A stretch of DNA of 17,001 bases, from NCBI GenBank assembly GCA_030592085.1, contig JAUUZV010000027.1, positions 1 through 17,001 on the forward strand, given 5' to 3'. The position numbers and the translations under genes were made by a program. Every line of letters begins with the position of its first letter. The first letter of the stretch is position 1. Under the pieces are notes generated by a model. That model worked only from the letters and a program-made list of their open reading frames with translations, was not told where the DNA came from and did not search any database. This stretch comes from Clostridia bacterium (GTDB taxonomy: Bacteria > Bacillota > Clostridia > DUPQ01). This document shows positions 1 through 7,305 of the stretch, piece after piece.

Positions 1-417
1 ATTTTTATTGTTTCTAATTTCTGCAATTATTCCCGTACGTAAATCTCCAGAAGGAAAAACTCTATTTATTTCACCTTGATAATATAAATGTGCACAAAAA
101 ATATTTTCACCTTCAATTAGATATTTTGTTATATCAAATTGTTGAGCGTTAAATGAAAAATGATATGAAGCTGCAGGACCAATATCAATAAAATGACCAT
201 TAATCCATATCTTTGCTATATCATCTGCTGAATAAACTAAGTTATATGTTTCTTTTTTCTTGATTGAAAATTTTTGTCTAAAAAGAGTATGAAAATTTCT
301 TAATTCTAATGAATGCTCATCATTATCTTGTACAATCCATTCTCTGTCTTTTACATTTATAATTGGCAAATTTGAAAAGGTTTTTTCTGTAATCCACTGT
401 GCTTTTAAAAATACCAT
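1..417 (-). CDS. Partial putative alpha-L-rhamnosidase (GH78-like), N-terminal 139 residues
   Basis: The reading frame opens at ATG 417-415 and runs off the left edge without a stop, so only the N-terminus is visible. It begins MVFLKAQWITEK. Around residues 70-125 it has a beta-sandwich pattern: a 'KIWINGHFIDIGPAASYHF' stretch, then 'FDITKYLIEGEN' and 'FPSGDLRTGIIAEI'. The NG near the start, the 'Y..YDVT..L..GEN' analogue and the final GD motif are the usual signature of the N-terminal carbohydrate-binding domain of bacterial alpha-L-rhamnosidases. No signal peptide is present, which suggests a cytoplasmic enzyme acting on imported oligosaccharides. A strong GGGGGAG ribosome binding site lies at about 427-433. 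The gene lies 74 bp after fabZ on the same strand, but its role fits the sugar operon further upstream better. It could instead be another family that shares this sandwich domain, because the catalytic barrel is outside the window. Confidence 0.6.
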   Translation of the reverse strand, partial: MVFLKAQWITEKTFSNLPIINVKDREWIVQDNDEHSLELRNFHTLFRQKFSIKKKETYNLVYSADDIAKIWINGHFIDIGPAASYHFSFNAQQFDITKYLIEGENIFCAHLYYQGEINRVFPSGDLRTGIIAEIRNNKN

Positions 418-467
418 ATCTGTAACTCCCCCCGTTGATTCTAAACATCACATTACAGATATGGTAT
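411..467 (-). promoter_or_regulatory. Perfect 15-bp inverted repeat enclosing the RBS and start codon of the rhamnosidase-like gene
   Basis: Positions 411-425 (ATACCATATCTGTAA) are exactly complementary to 453-467 (TTACAGATATGGTAT), with a 27-base spacer at 426-452. Read as mRNA from the minus strand, the downstream arm contains the ATG start codon and the loop contains the GGGGGAG ribosome binding site. The repeat could be a DNA operator with two half sites for a dimeric repressor, or an RNA hairpin limiting translation initiation. It does not look like a normal terminator, because the stem is AT-rich and the loop is long. A run of five T follows the arm in the mRNA, so weak termination is not excluded. 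Confidence 0.6.
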
Positions 468-491
468 CATAAATTGAATATTTATAAAATA

Positions 492-923
492 TTATTTAAT
501 ATCGCTATCTTTCACAACAACAATTTTAAGTTGACATTGGCATACAATTTTATCTTCATTTTTTGCTACACATTCAACTTTATATACTTTCATTTTCTTT
601 GCAATAATAGTAGCTGTTAATGTTAAAACATCACCAGGTGTAACCATTCCTTTGAATTTGGCTTTTGTTACTTCACCTAAAATTCCAACCAACCCTTGGT
701 TAGCGGGAATAGCAATTGCAATACCTGCTGTTTGTGCTAACATTTCAATTAACATTACTCCTGGCATAATAGGCTGCCCTGGAAAATGTCCTTGAAAAAC
801 TGGTTCACTATGTGATACACATTTCCTACAAATTGCATATTCGCCCGCTTTATCCTCAATTATTCGATCTATGAGCAAAAATGGATACCTATGTGGTAAG
901 TAATAATTTATTTTGTCTGTCAT
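492..923 (-). CDS. fabZ: 3-hydroxyacyl-[acyl-carrier-protein] dehydratase FabZ
   Basis: FabZ removes water from 3-hydroxyacyl-ACP to give trans-2-enoyl-ACP in the cytoplasmic type II fatty acid elongation cycle. The 143-residue hot-dog-fold protein has the N-terminal 'YLPHRYPFLLIDR' block. It also has the active-site helix 'GHFPGQPIMPGVMLIEMLAQ' with catalytic His46 and Glu60, which is the FabZ rather than the FabA pattern. The frame is open further upstream to 968, but the start at 923 is chosen for two reasons. It gives the usual FabZ N-terminus (MTDKINYYLPHRYPF), and it sits 7 bases after an AAGGAG ribosome binding site. That site lies in the last codons of fabF, and the fabF TAA is separated from this ATG by one base, so translation is probably coupled. 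It is the last gene of the fabH-K-F-Z cluster. Confidence 0.96.
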   Translation of the reverse strand: MTDKINYYLPHRYPFLLIDRIIEDKAGEYAICRKCVSHSEPVFQGHFPGQPIMPGVMLIEMLAQTAGIAIAIPANQGLVGILGEVTKAKFKGMVTPGDVLTLTATIIAKKMKVYKVECVAKNEDKIVCQCQLKIVVVKDSDIK

Positions 924-924
924 T

Positions 925-2160
925 TTAGTCTCCTTTTTTAAAGATAACAGATGAATTATGGCCTCCAAATCCTAGAGAATTAGACAGTGCGTATTTAATG
1001 TTTCTTTTAACCCCTTTATTCACTGTATAATTTAAATCACATTCTTCATCTTTGTTACTATAATTAATTGTTGGTGGTATAAATCCGTTTTGTAGTGCTA
1101 AACAACAGGCAATGGCTTCAAACCCTCCAGCTGCTCCTAACATATGTCCTGTCATAGATTTTGTTGAGCTAATATTCATTCCATATGCATGCTCTTTAAA
1201 TACGGTTTTAATAGCTTTTGTTTCATTAACATCGTTTAGTGGTGTAGACGTTCCGTGAGCATTAATATAATCAATCTGAAAAACATCTAATCCTGCTGTA
1301 TCTACGGCTAGTTGCATACTTCTTGCTCCACCTTCACCATTTTCTGCAGGTGCTGTCATGTGGTATGCGTCTGATGTTGTTCCATATCCTACTATTTCTG
1401 CAATGATTTTTGCTCCTCTTTTTTTAGCATGTTCATACTCTTCAAGTATAATTATACCAGCACCTTCGCTCATTACAAAGCCATCTCTCTCATTATCAAA
1501 AGGACGTGATGCTTTTTCTTTAACTTCAGCTCTTGATACCGCTCTCATATTACAAAATCCTGCAAAACCCATGTCTGTTATAGAAGCTTCAGCACCACCT
1601 GCAATCATTACATCCATTTCACCATTTTTTATAGCCTTATATGCATTTCCTATCGCATTATTTCCTGACGAACAAGCTGTTACAACACTTTCACATATAC
1701 CTTTAGCACTAAACTCTATAGATACTAGTCCAGCTGCCATATTCGGTATCATCATAGGGATAAAAAATGGACTTACTTTTTTAGGGCCTTTTTCAATTAG
1801 TTTTTTATGCTCCCTTTCAAAAGTACCTATACCACCAATTCCTGAACCAATTATAACACCAAATCTGTTTGAATCAATTTTATCAATAGAAAGATTACTG
1901 TCTTCAATTGCATTTTTTGACGCTGCTATTGCATAATGACAATATAAATCCATTCGTCTTGCTTTCTTTCTGTCAATATATTTTTCTATATCAAAATCTT
2001 TTACCTCTCCTGCAAATTTGGATGGGTAATCATCAGGGTTTATTTTTGTTAATAACTCAATACCCGATACACCATTTTTCAAGTTTTCCCAAATGGTTTC
2101 AATATCGTGTCCTATTGAAGAAATGGCACCCATTCCTGTAACAACAACTCTGTTCTTCAT
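925..2160 (-). CDS. fabF: Beta-ketoacyl-[acyl-carrier-protein] synthase II (FabF)
   Basis: FabF condenses malonyl-ACP with acyl-ACP and is the main chain-elongating ketosynthase. The 411-residue length is normal. The thiolase-fold Cys-His-His triad is complete: Cys163 in 'VTACSSG', His302 in 'NAHGTSTPLND' and His339 in 'SSTKSMTGHMLGAAGG', with the conserved Lys334. The C-terminal 'SNSLGFGGHNSSVIF' motif is also intact. The start ATG follows a GGAG site and is 12 bases after the fabK stop. The stop codon is one base from the fabZ start. All neighbours are in the same pathway and on the same strand, so it is an internal gene of the fab operon. KAS II (FabF) is preferred over KAS I (FabB) because of the sequence pattern and the Gram-positive context. 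Confidence 0.96.
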   Translation of the reverse strand: MKNRVVVTGMGAISSIGHDIETIWENLKNGVSGIELLTKINPDDYPSKFAGEVKDFDIEKYIDRKKARRMDLYCHYAIAASKNAIEDSNLSIDKIDSNRFGVIIGSGIGGIGTFEREHKKLIEKGPKKVSPFFIPMMIPNMAAGLVSIEFSAKGICESVVTACSSGNNAIGNAYKAIKNGEMDVMIAGGAEASITDMGFAGFCNMRAVSRAEVKEKASRPFDNERDGFVMSEGAGIIILEEYEHAKKRGAKIIAEIVGYGTTSDAYHMTAPAENGEGGARSMQLAVDTAGLDVFQIDYINAHGTSTPLNDVNETKAIKTVFKEHAYGMNISSTKSMTGHMLGAAGGFEAIACCLALQNGFIPPTINYSNKDEECDLNYTVNKGVKRNIKYALSNSLGFGGHNSSVIFKKGD

Positions 2161-2172
2161 TAATAATATCTC

Positions 2173-3105
2173 CTATCTTTTATATAAATTATTTAATACC
2201 GTTTGTGCTTCATCCATTAAATCTATTATGATCTTTCCACACGGTTTTATATCATTTATCATTCCACTAATTTGTCCTGACATAAATGTTCCTTCTTTAA
2301 TATTACCTTCAACAGCTTTTCTTAAAGAACCAGTTCCCAATTGTTCAAATTCTTTAATTGACATTCCGTTATCCTCTAATTTTAGTAGTTTTCTAGAAAA
2401 ATTACTTTTTAAGCATCTAACAGGATGTCCAGTAAATCGCCCAGTAACCATAGTATCTCTATCTTTTGCTTTGAGTACAGCTTTTTTATACTCAAGGTTT
2501 ATAGAACACTCTGTAGAGCAAATAAATCGAGTTCCCATTTGAACACCTTCTGCACCCAATGATAAAGCGGCAATAAACCCTCTACCATCTGCAATTCCTC
2601 CTGCGGCAATAACTGGAATTTTAACACTATCTACAACTTGCGGAACTAATGCCATTGTAGTTATTTCGCCCACATGCCCACCTGATTCTGTTCCTTCAGC
2701 AACAATTGCATCAGCACCACTTTTTTCCATTTTTCTTGCAGTGGCACATGACGGGATAACAGGAATAACAATTGTTCCTACCTCTTTTAATTGTCCAATA
2801 TACTTAGCGGGATTACCTGCTCCTGTAGTTACAACAGGGACCCTTTCTTGTATCAAAACTTTTATTACTTCATCAACATAAGGTGATAATAACATAACAT
2901 TTACACCAAATGGTTTATTAGTCATTTTTTTAATCAATAACACTTGTTCTAGTACCCATGATGGGGGAGCATTTCCTGCAGCTATAATTCCAAGGCCTCC
3001 TGCATTTGATACAGCTGCTGCTAATTGTGCATCTGATAACCACACCATACCTCCTTGTAGTATAGGATATCCTATCTTCAGAAGCTTGGTTATTTTTGTT
3101 TCCAC
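2173..3105 (-). CDS. fabK: Enoyl-[acyl-carrier-protein] reductase II, FMN-dependent (FabK)
   Basis: FabK reduces trans-2-enoyl-ACP with NAD(P)H and FMN, the last step of each elongation cycle. The 310-residue TIM-barrel protein begins 'YPILQGGMVWLSDAQLAAAVSNAGGLG', the typical entry of the FabK/nitronate monooxygenase family. It has His144 in 'EGTESGGHVGE', and flavin-phosphate-binding loops 'IPVIAAGGIADGRG' and 'GAEGVQMGTRF'. The operon context separates it from nitronate monooxygenase or trans-enoyl reductases of other roles. The start is GTG at 3105, six bases after a GGGAG site that overlaps the fabH TAG stop. No FabI-type reductase is seen here. FabK enzymes are as a class insensitive to triclosan, so this organism may be too, provided no FabI is encoded elsewhere. 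Confidence 0.95.
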   Translation of the reverse strand: METKITKLLKIGYPILQGGMVWLSDAQLAAAVSNAGGLGIIAAGNAPPSWVLEQVLLIKKMTNKPFGVNVMLLSPYVDEVIKVLIQERVPVVTTGAGNPAKYIGQLKEVGTIVIPVIPSCATARKMEKSGADAIVAEGTESGGHVGEITTMALVPQVVDSVKIPVIAAGGIADGRGFIAALSLGAEGVQMGTRFICSTECSINLEYKKAVLKAKDRDTMVTGRFTGHPVRCLKSNFSRKLLKLEDNGMSIKEFEQLGTGSLRKAVEGNIKEGTFMSGQISGMINDIKPCGKIIIDLMDEAQTVLNNLYKR

Positions 3106-3115
3106 TTTATTCTCC

Positions 3116-4099
3116 CTAAAGCCATTTTATTAATGTAGAAGCCCAAGTTAGTCCTCCACCAAATCCTACAAGAACAATATTGTCACCACTTTTAAATTTC
3201 CCATTTTCGTTGGCTTCTGCCATAGCAATAGGAATACTTGCTGAAGAAGTATTTCCATACTCATCTAAAGTAATAACCACTTTCTCAATTGGAAATTCTA
3301 GTTTTTTTATTGAGTTAGTTATAATTCTCATGTTTGCTTGATGGGGTATAATCCAATCAATCTCGTCGATACTCATATTTTCTTCAGCTAGAAGTTTCTT
3401 AACAGATTTTGTCATAGCTGTAACTTCAAACTTAAAAACCTCTCGCCCTTGCATATAAATTACTTGTTCTCGTTTATTATTTCTTTTAAACAGTTCTTCT
3501 TCATTAAAATGAGTAAGTGGAATTGTAATAGCTTTTCTTTTCTTTCCATCAGCACCTAAATCATAATTAATAATTCCTGCATTATCAGAAGGAGTTAAGA
3601 TACATGCACCTGCACCATCCCCAAAAAGGACACAAGTATTTCTATCTTTCCAGTCTACAACCTTTGATAATCCTTCACAAGCTACAACTAAAATATTATT
3701 ATACATACCTGTTTGAATAAATTGATCTGCAACTGTCAGTGCATAAACAAAACCTGAACATGCTGCATTCAAATCAAAAGCTGCTGCATTTTCTGCATCA
3801 ATCTTATCTTGTATTACACACGCCATTGAAGGTGTTAAATAATCAGGACTTTCAGTTGATACAATAATCAACTCAATATCTTTTGAAGATATTTTTGCAT
3901 TTTCTAATGCTTGTTTTGAGGCTTTAACACCCATATCATAACTGGGTTTTTCTCTTTCTAAAATTCTTCTTCTTTTTATTCCAGTTCGTTCTCTAATCCA
4001 TTGATCCGTTGTATCAACTAATTTTTCTAAATCACTATTATGAACAATGTTTTCTGGTAAACTGTATCCAAGTCCAATAATTGCTCCATGTTTTTTCAT
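3116..4099 (-). CDS. fabH: Beta-ketoacyl-[acyl-carrier-protein] synthase III (FabH)
   Basis: FabH starts fatty acid synthesis by condensing a short acyl-CoA primer with malonyl-ACP. The 327-residue protein has the full KAS III triad: Cys114 in 'LNAACSGFVYAL', His253 in 'WIIPHQANMRII' and Asn283 in 'YGNTSSASIPIA'. It also has the N-terminal 'TTDQWIRERTGIKRRR' block and the C-terminal 'VGFGGGLTWASTLIKW' motif. The ATG at 4099 is preceded by an AAAGGA ribosome binding site about eight bases away. It is the first gene of the fab operon, and its leader holds a sigma-A promoter and a FapR-like palindrome. Whether it prefers acetyl-CoA or branched primers cannot be told from the motifs alone. Confidence 0.96.
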   Translation of the reverse strand: MKKHGAIIGLGYSLPENIVHNSDLEKLVDTTDQWIRERTGIKRRRILEREKPSYDMGVKASKQALENAKISSKDIELIIVSTESPDYLTPSMACVIQDKIDAENAAAFDLNAACSGFVYALTVADQFIQTGMYNNILVVACEGLSKVVDWKDRNTCVLFGDGAGACILTPSDNAGIINYDLGADGKKRKAITIPLTHFNEEELFKRNNKREQVIYMQGREVFKFEVTAMTKSVKKLLAEENMSIDEIDWIIPHQANMRIITNSIKKLEFPIEKVVITLDEYGNTSSASIPIAMAEANENGKFKSGDNIVLVGFGGGLTWASTLIKWL

Positions 4100-4123
4100 T
4101 AACTGTTCCTTTCACTCCGGTAT

Positions 4124-4140
4124 TTATGACCAGGTAATAA
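4124..4140 (-). promoter_or_regulatory. FapR-like operator in the fabH leader
   Basis: On the minus strand the 17 bases read TTATTACCTGGTCATAA, an imperfect palindrome with 7 of 8 arm positions paired around a central base. Compared from memory with the FapR-type site TTAGTACCTGGTACTAA, 14 of 17 positions agree, including the TACCTGGT core. It begins five bases downstream of the predicted -10 box and so overlaps the expected transcription start. That is where a repressor responding to malonyl-CoA would block the promoter. No fapR gene is in the window, so the assignment rests on sequence and position only. Confidence 0.65.
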
Positions 4141-4144
4141 ATTA

Positions 4145-4173
4145 ATTCTAAATGAAATCATGTAAAAAATCAA
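4145..4173 (-). promoter_or_regulatory. Sigma-A-type promoter of the fab operon
   Basis: On the minus strand a TTGATT -35 box (4173-4168) is followed by a 17-base spacer and a TAGAAT -10 box (4150-4145). Initiation would fall near 4138, leaving a leader of about 40 bases before fabH. The start point lies inside the FapR-like palindrome at 4124-4140. Confidence 0.65.
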
Positions 4174-4257
4174 GTAAAACTTACTGCTAAAAAAGAAAAT
4201 TTTTTTTGTAATATATATTATATTTTCATTATAAATTCAAGAAAAGTGTATTAAATA

Positions 4258-4277
4258 TCAATAAAACGTTTATTTGA
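4258..4277. promoter_or_regulatory. CG-centred palindrome between the GH106-like gene and the fab promoter
   Basis: TCAATAAAACGTTTATTTGA is identical to its reverse complement at 16 of 20 positions, around an AAACGTTT core. A palindrome centred on CG with A/T flanks resembles LacI-family operators, and no LacI gene is visible here. It lies 14 bases beyond the stop of the large hydrolase and about 85 bases upstream of the fab -35 box. It may be a chance feature of AT-rich DNA or a weak terminator-like hairpin. No GC-rich terminator is seen between the sugar operon and fabH. Confidence 0.25.
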
Positions 4278-4290
4278 ATAATCTATAAAA

Positions 4291-7200
4291 TCAATAAGTT
4301 GAGATTTCGATATATACTTTTCCATTGAGTCCTGATTCTTTTTTTCTCCTATTATATAAATTATCTAATGAATTAAATACACTTATTATAAGTTGGTTGT
4401 TTCCCTCCATGATTTGTTGTGAAACGTCAATTTGATAGGGTTTCATTAGTAATATTGGCATTTCTTGTTGATTGATTATAACTTTTGCACCATCTTTGAT
4501 TTGCTCAATCACTAGGATATATTTTTCTCTATTGCTTTTTTTGTTTAGAATAAAAGATGTACTATATACTCCAATTCCTGAATAATAGGGATATCCTTCT
4601 TCTGTCCAGTAAGTATTTAAATGTGTTGTTTTTTTAGAAATTTGTAAATTATCTAATGAAAAATCACCAATAACATATCCAGGATAATTAAACTCGTGCA
4701 TAGGTTCAAGTAAAGAAATAGTTTCAACATGAAGCTCGTTTTCTCCTTTTTTCACATAAGGTAAAATATCTTTTTCTAAATAATATATATCTTGCCATGT
4801 GGAAGACTTCATAACTTCTAATTTGTGTTTATTAATATATATTTCCATTGATCTTTTCTTTCCTAAAAATCCATGATGAGCAGGTATTCTTTGTTTTACT
4901 GTATCTAAAATTAATTTTAATGTATTTGGAATATCATTAATTATGAAACTAGTTTTCCATATGTTAATTTGTCCGACTTTAGGTTTTTCACTTTTATTTA
5001 TGCCAATACCATCAAGTTCAACTTGCCATTTTGTTAAAGGAAGTACATTTTCATCCTTAATAGAAAATGTGAAATCTGTTTCATTAATATCTATTTTCTT
5101 TATAGTTTCTATACTCATATGATTTTGTTCGATATAGTTACTTTCTAATTGAACGGCTTCATCCATTCCTTCAGAGATTACAATAAGTGTTCCTTTTATG
5201 AAAGTTTTCACTATTGAGCAATCATTGACTTCATCAATTTTTTCTATGACTCCACTTCTTAAATTCCAATTATATAAATCAGATGAAGAAAACGTCATTT
5301 TAATTGTTTTATCATCGTCTGATATATTCATGATTTCATAGATTGTCATATTTTCATGAGTTCTTTTTGAGCAAACAATACCTTCACTTAATTGTTCATT
5401 TTCAGTAACCATTAGTTGTGCTTTTGTTTCACTGATAATTGTATTAATAAAATTGCTTTCAAGATCATTATCATTTTTTATCAAAAAAACATTCTTATGT
5501 TCAATTAAAAATATATATAATTCGCTATTATATTTTTCATCTTTTCCAAACACCTTAGGAATATTTGAAAGCATAATAATTTTTCCATTATTATTAAGAA
5601 ATTCAATTAATAAATCTTTTGTCTCTTCATAGATTATCTTGCATCCTGGTAAAATGATTGTATTGTAACCTATATTCTTCTGGTTTAGAAAAAGCTTACT
5701 ATCCTTTAAATAATATTCATGAAATTGTGATTCATCTAAATAGTGATAATCACGTTGGTATCTTAGTAACCGATCAGATACAAAAGAAAACAACATATCA
5801 GATTCAAGTTTCATATTTCCTTTACCCTTATCAAAAATTTCATTATATATTGTAGTAATAGGGGATAGAATTGCAATAGATACAATATGATTAGGTAAAG
5901 ATGAAATTACTGATAATCTTGCTAAATAATCTGCAAATTCTTTATAGTATTCCCAAAAGGGAGCATGATAAAAATCAGTAGAAGGCCAATCTGTTTTTCT
6001 ATAACCTGCAAATGAATAATAAAAAGCGTGTGGAATAAATAAATTTGTTCCCAATATAGCCATAAAGTTTGCATCAATCATTCTACTTTCTATTGTGTTT
6101 TCATGTCCTGCTCCTCCAAAACATTCACATAGAACTCTATTATTATTATTAACTATGGAAATTGAAGAAGCACATTTAGCTGCAATAATTCGATGTGGGT
6201 TTTCTTTTGACCCTATTCCTGCAGTTAAATAATCATATCCAGGACAGTCAAATGTACTAAGTACTTTTGTCTGATTTCCTTGCGTCCTAACTTGTCCCCA
6301 AAGGGGATCTTCAGTTGTATGTCCAATATATTGTAAATTCCTATCATGACACCATTTAGCTATTTGCTCATGATAGTTGCTTTTATATAAAGTAGTAATA
6401 ACTTGATAATAATCATCTCTAATTTTATTTGTTTTTTCTCCAATATCAAAAAGTAATGCTACTAAATAATCTGTAATTAAATAATCTCTATGTTTCCTAA
6501 AATGTTTATCAAAATCATTAGTCCAAGGTAAAATATCACCAGGAAGAATAGCATTAACATCTTCTATGTTAGTATTTAATGCCTTATTTCCAAAGAATCC
6601 TTCATGACCCATTATTGAAGGTTCATCTGTAAATATTCCTTTAACTGTATTTCCAAAATATTTAGTAAAACGCTCATAAGGTAAATATGCTAATCTAATG
6701 AACTCTCCAACAGCATCTTTATTCATGGTATCTAAATAATAACCATCATTAAAAGTTATTTTTTCGTCTATAACTCTTTCATAACATAATATTATTTTAT
6801 TATAGGGTGAATCAATGCTAGAGAAGGATTCTAAGTCTTCTTGTTTTATTCGTGTATATTCTTTAACCTTTTGTGTGTCTAAATTGACATTACATGCAAA
6901 AGCTGCAATTAGTGAATCGTTACTTTCCAACCTAATATTATTAATTTTATTAGTAATATTGACTTGTTCTATTCGTAAATGTCTCATTCTATATGAGGGA
7001 TTGTTTTTAGTTAATTCGCCACCATGAGTACCGCTTGGCCAATTATCCTCATCATATAGCCAAACAATCATCTTTCTTTTTTTACATTCACTTATTATAA
7101 ATTCAATTGCTTTTAGCCATGGCTCTTCCATATATGGTGTTTCTAATCCATGCCTTGCATGTAAAACCATTCCACCTATACCTTTTTCAGACATTTCATT

Positions 7201-7305
7201 GATTTGTCTTAATAACTCTTCTTCTTTAAGATCATGGTTTAAAAAGTAAAAAGGGGCAATTCTATATTCATTTGTTGGATTATTAAATAATTTACTTAAT
7301 TTCAT
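4291..7305 (-). CDS. Large cytoplasmic glycoside hydrolase, GH106-like (possible alpha-L-rhamnosidase)
   Basis: This 1004-residue protein resembles the large Bacillota glycosyl hydrolases related to GH106. Its N-terminal half reads as a (beta/alpha)8 barrel: 'PFYFLNHDLKEEELLRQINEMSEKGIGGMVLHAR' (residues 18-51), 'MIVWLYDEDNWPSGTHGGEL' (79-98), 'VKGIFTDEPSIMGHEGF' (221-237), 'YIGHTTEDPLWG' (326-337) and 'RVLCECFGGAGHE' (390-402). Glu228, Glu332 and Glu395 are candidate catalytic acids, inferred from conservation-like context and not proven. The C-terminal third is beta-rich and ends in a galactose-binding-like sandwich (about 890-1004, with 'GAKVIINQQEMPILLMKPYQIDVSQQIMEGNNQLIISV'). No signal peptide is present, so it should act on imported sugars. 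Its ATG overlaps the araM stop (TAATG), and its AAAGGAAAG ribosome binding site lies in the end of araM. Substrate is unknown; rhamnoside is a family-based guess. Confidence 0.7.
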   Translation of the reverse strand: MKLSKLFNNPTNEYRIAPFYFLNHDLKEEELLRQINEMSEKGIGGMVLHARHGLETPYMEEPWLKAIEFIISECKKRKMIVWLYDEDNWPSGTHGGELTKNNPSYRMRHLRIEQVNITNKINNIRLESNDSLIAAFACNVNLDTQKVKEYTRIKQEDLESFSSIDSPYNKIILCYERVIDEKITFNDGYYLDTMNKDAVGEFIRLAYLPYERFTKYFGNTVKGIFTDEPSIMGHEGFFGNKALNTNIEDVNAILPGDILPWTNDFDKHFRKHRDYLITDYLVALLFDIGEKTNKIRDDYYQVITTLYKSNYHEQIAKWCHDRNLQYIGHTTEDPLWGQVRTQGNQTKVLSTFDCPGYDYLTAGIGSKENPHRIIAAKCASSISIVNNNNRVLCECFGGAGHENTIESRMIDANFMAILGTNLFIPHAFYYSFAGYRKTDWPSTDFYHAPFWEYYKEFADYLARLSVISSLPNHIVSIAILSPITTIYNEIFDKGKGNMKLESDMLFSFVSDRLLRYQRDYHYLDESQFHEYYLKDSKLFLNQKNIGYNTIILPGCKIIYEETKDLLIEFLNNNGKIIMLSNIPKVFGKDEKYNSELYIFLIEHKNVFLIKNDNDLESNFINTIISETKAQLMVTENEQLSEGIVCSKRTHENMTIYEIMNISDDDKTIKMTFSSSDLYNWNLRSGVIEKIDEVNDCSIVKTFIKGTLIVISEGMDEAVQLESNYIEQNHMSIETIKKIDINETDFTFSIKDENVLPLTKWQVELDGIGINKSEKPKVGQINIWKTSFIINDIPNTLKLILDTVKQRIPAHHGFLGKKRSMEIYINKHKLEVMKSSTWQDIYYLEKDILPYVKKGENELHVETISLLEPMHEFNYPGYVIGDFSLDNLQISKKTTHLNTYWTEEGYPYYSGIGVYSTSFILNKKSNREKYILVIEQIKDGAKVIINQQEMPILLMKPYQIDVSQQIMEGNNQLIISVFNSLDNLYNRRKKESGLNGKVYIEISTY

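Noticed and set aside
435..620. Plus-strand open frame opposite fabZ and the intergenic repeat
   Set aside because: Low-complexity, rich in Phe/Ile/Asn from AT-rich DNA, without a ribosome binding site, and antisense to a clear fabZ.
924..968. Upstream extension of fabZ by 15 residues
   Set aside because: It would overlap fabF, has no ribosome binding site, and gives an N-terminus not seen in FabZ. ATG 923 fits both signal and family.
1358..2542. Three long plus-strand open frames antisense to fabF and fabK
   Set aside because: They lie opposite well-conserved enzyme genes and show no domain or ribosome binding site. They are reading-frame shadows.
4174..4290. Terminator between the GH106-like gene and fabH
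   Set aside because: Only A/T hairpins such as A8 against T-runs are present. There is no GC-containing stem followed by a T tract.
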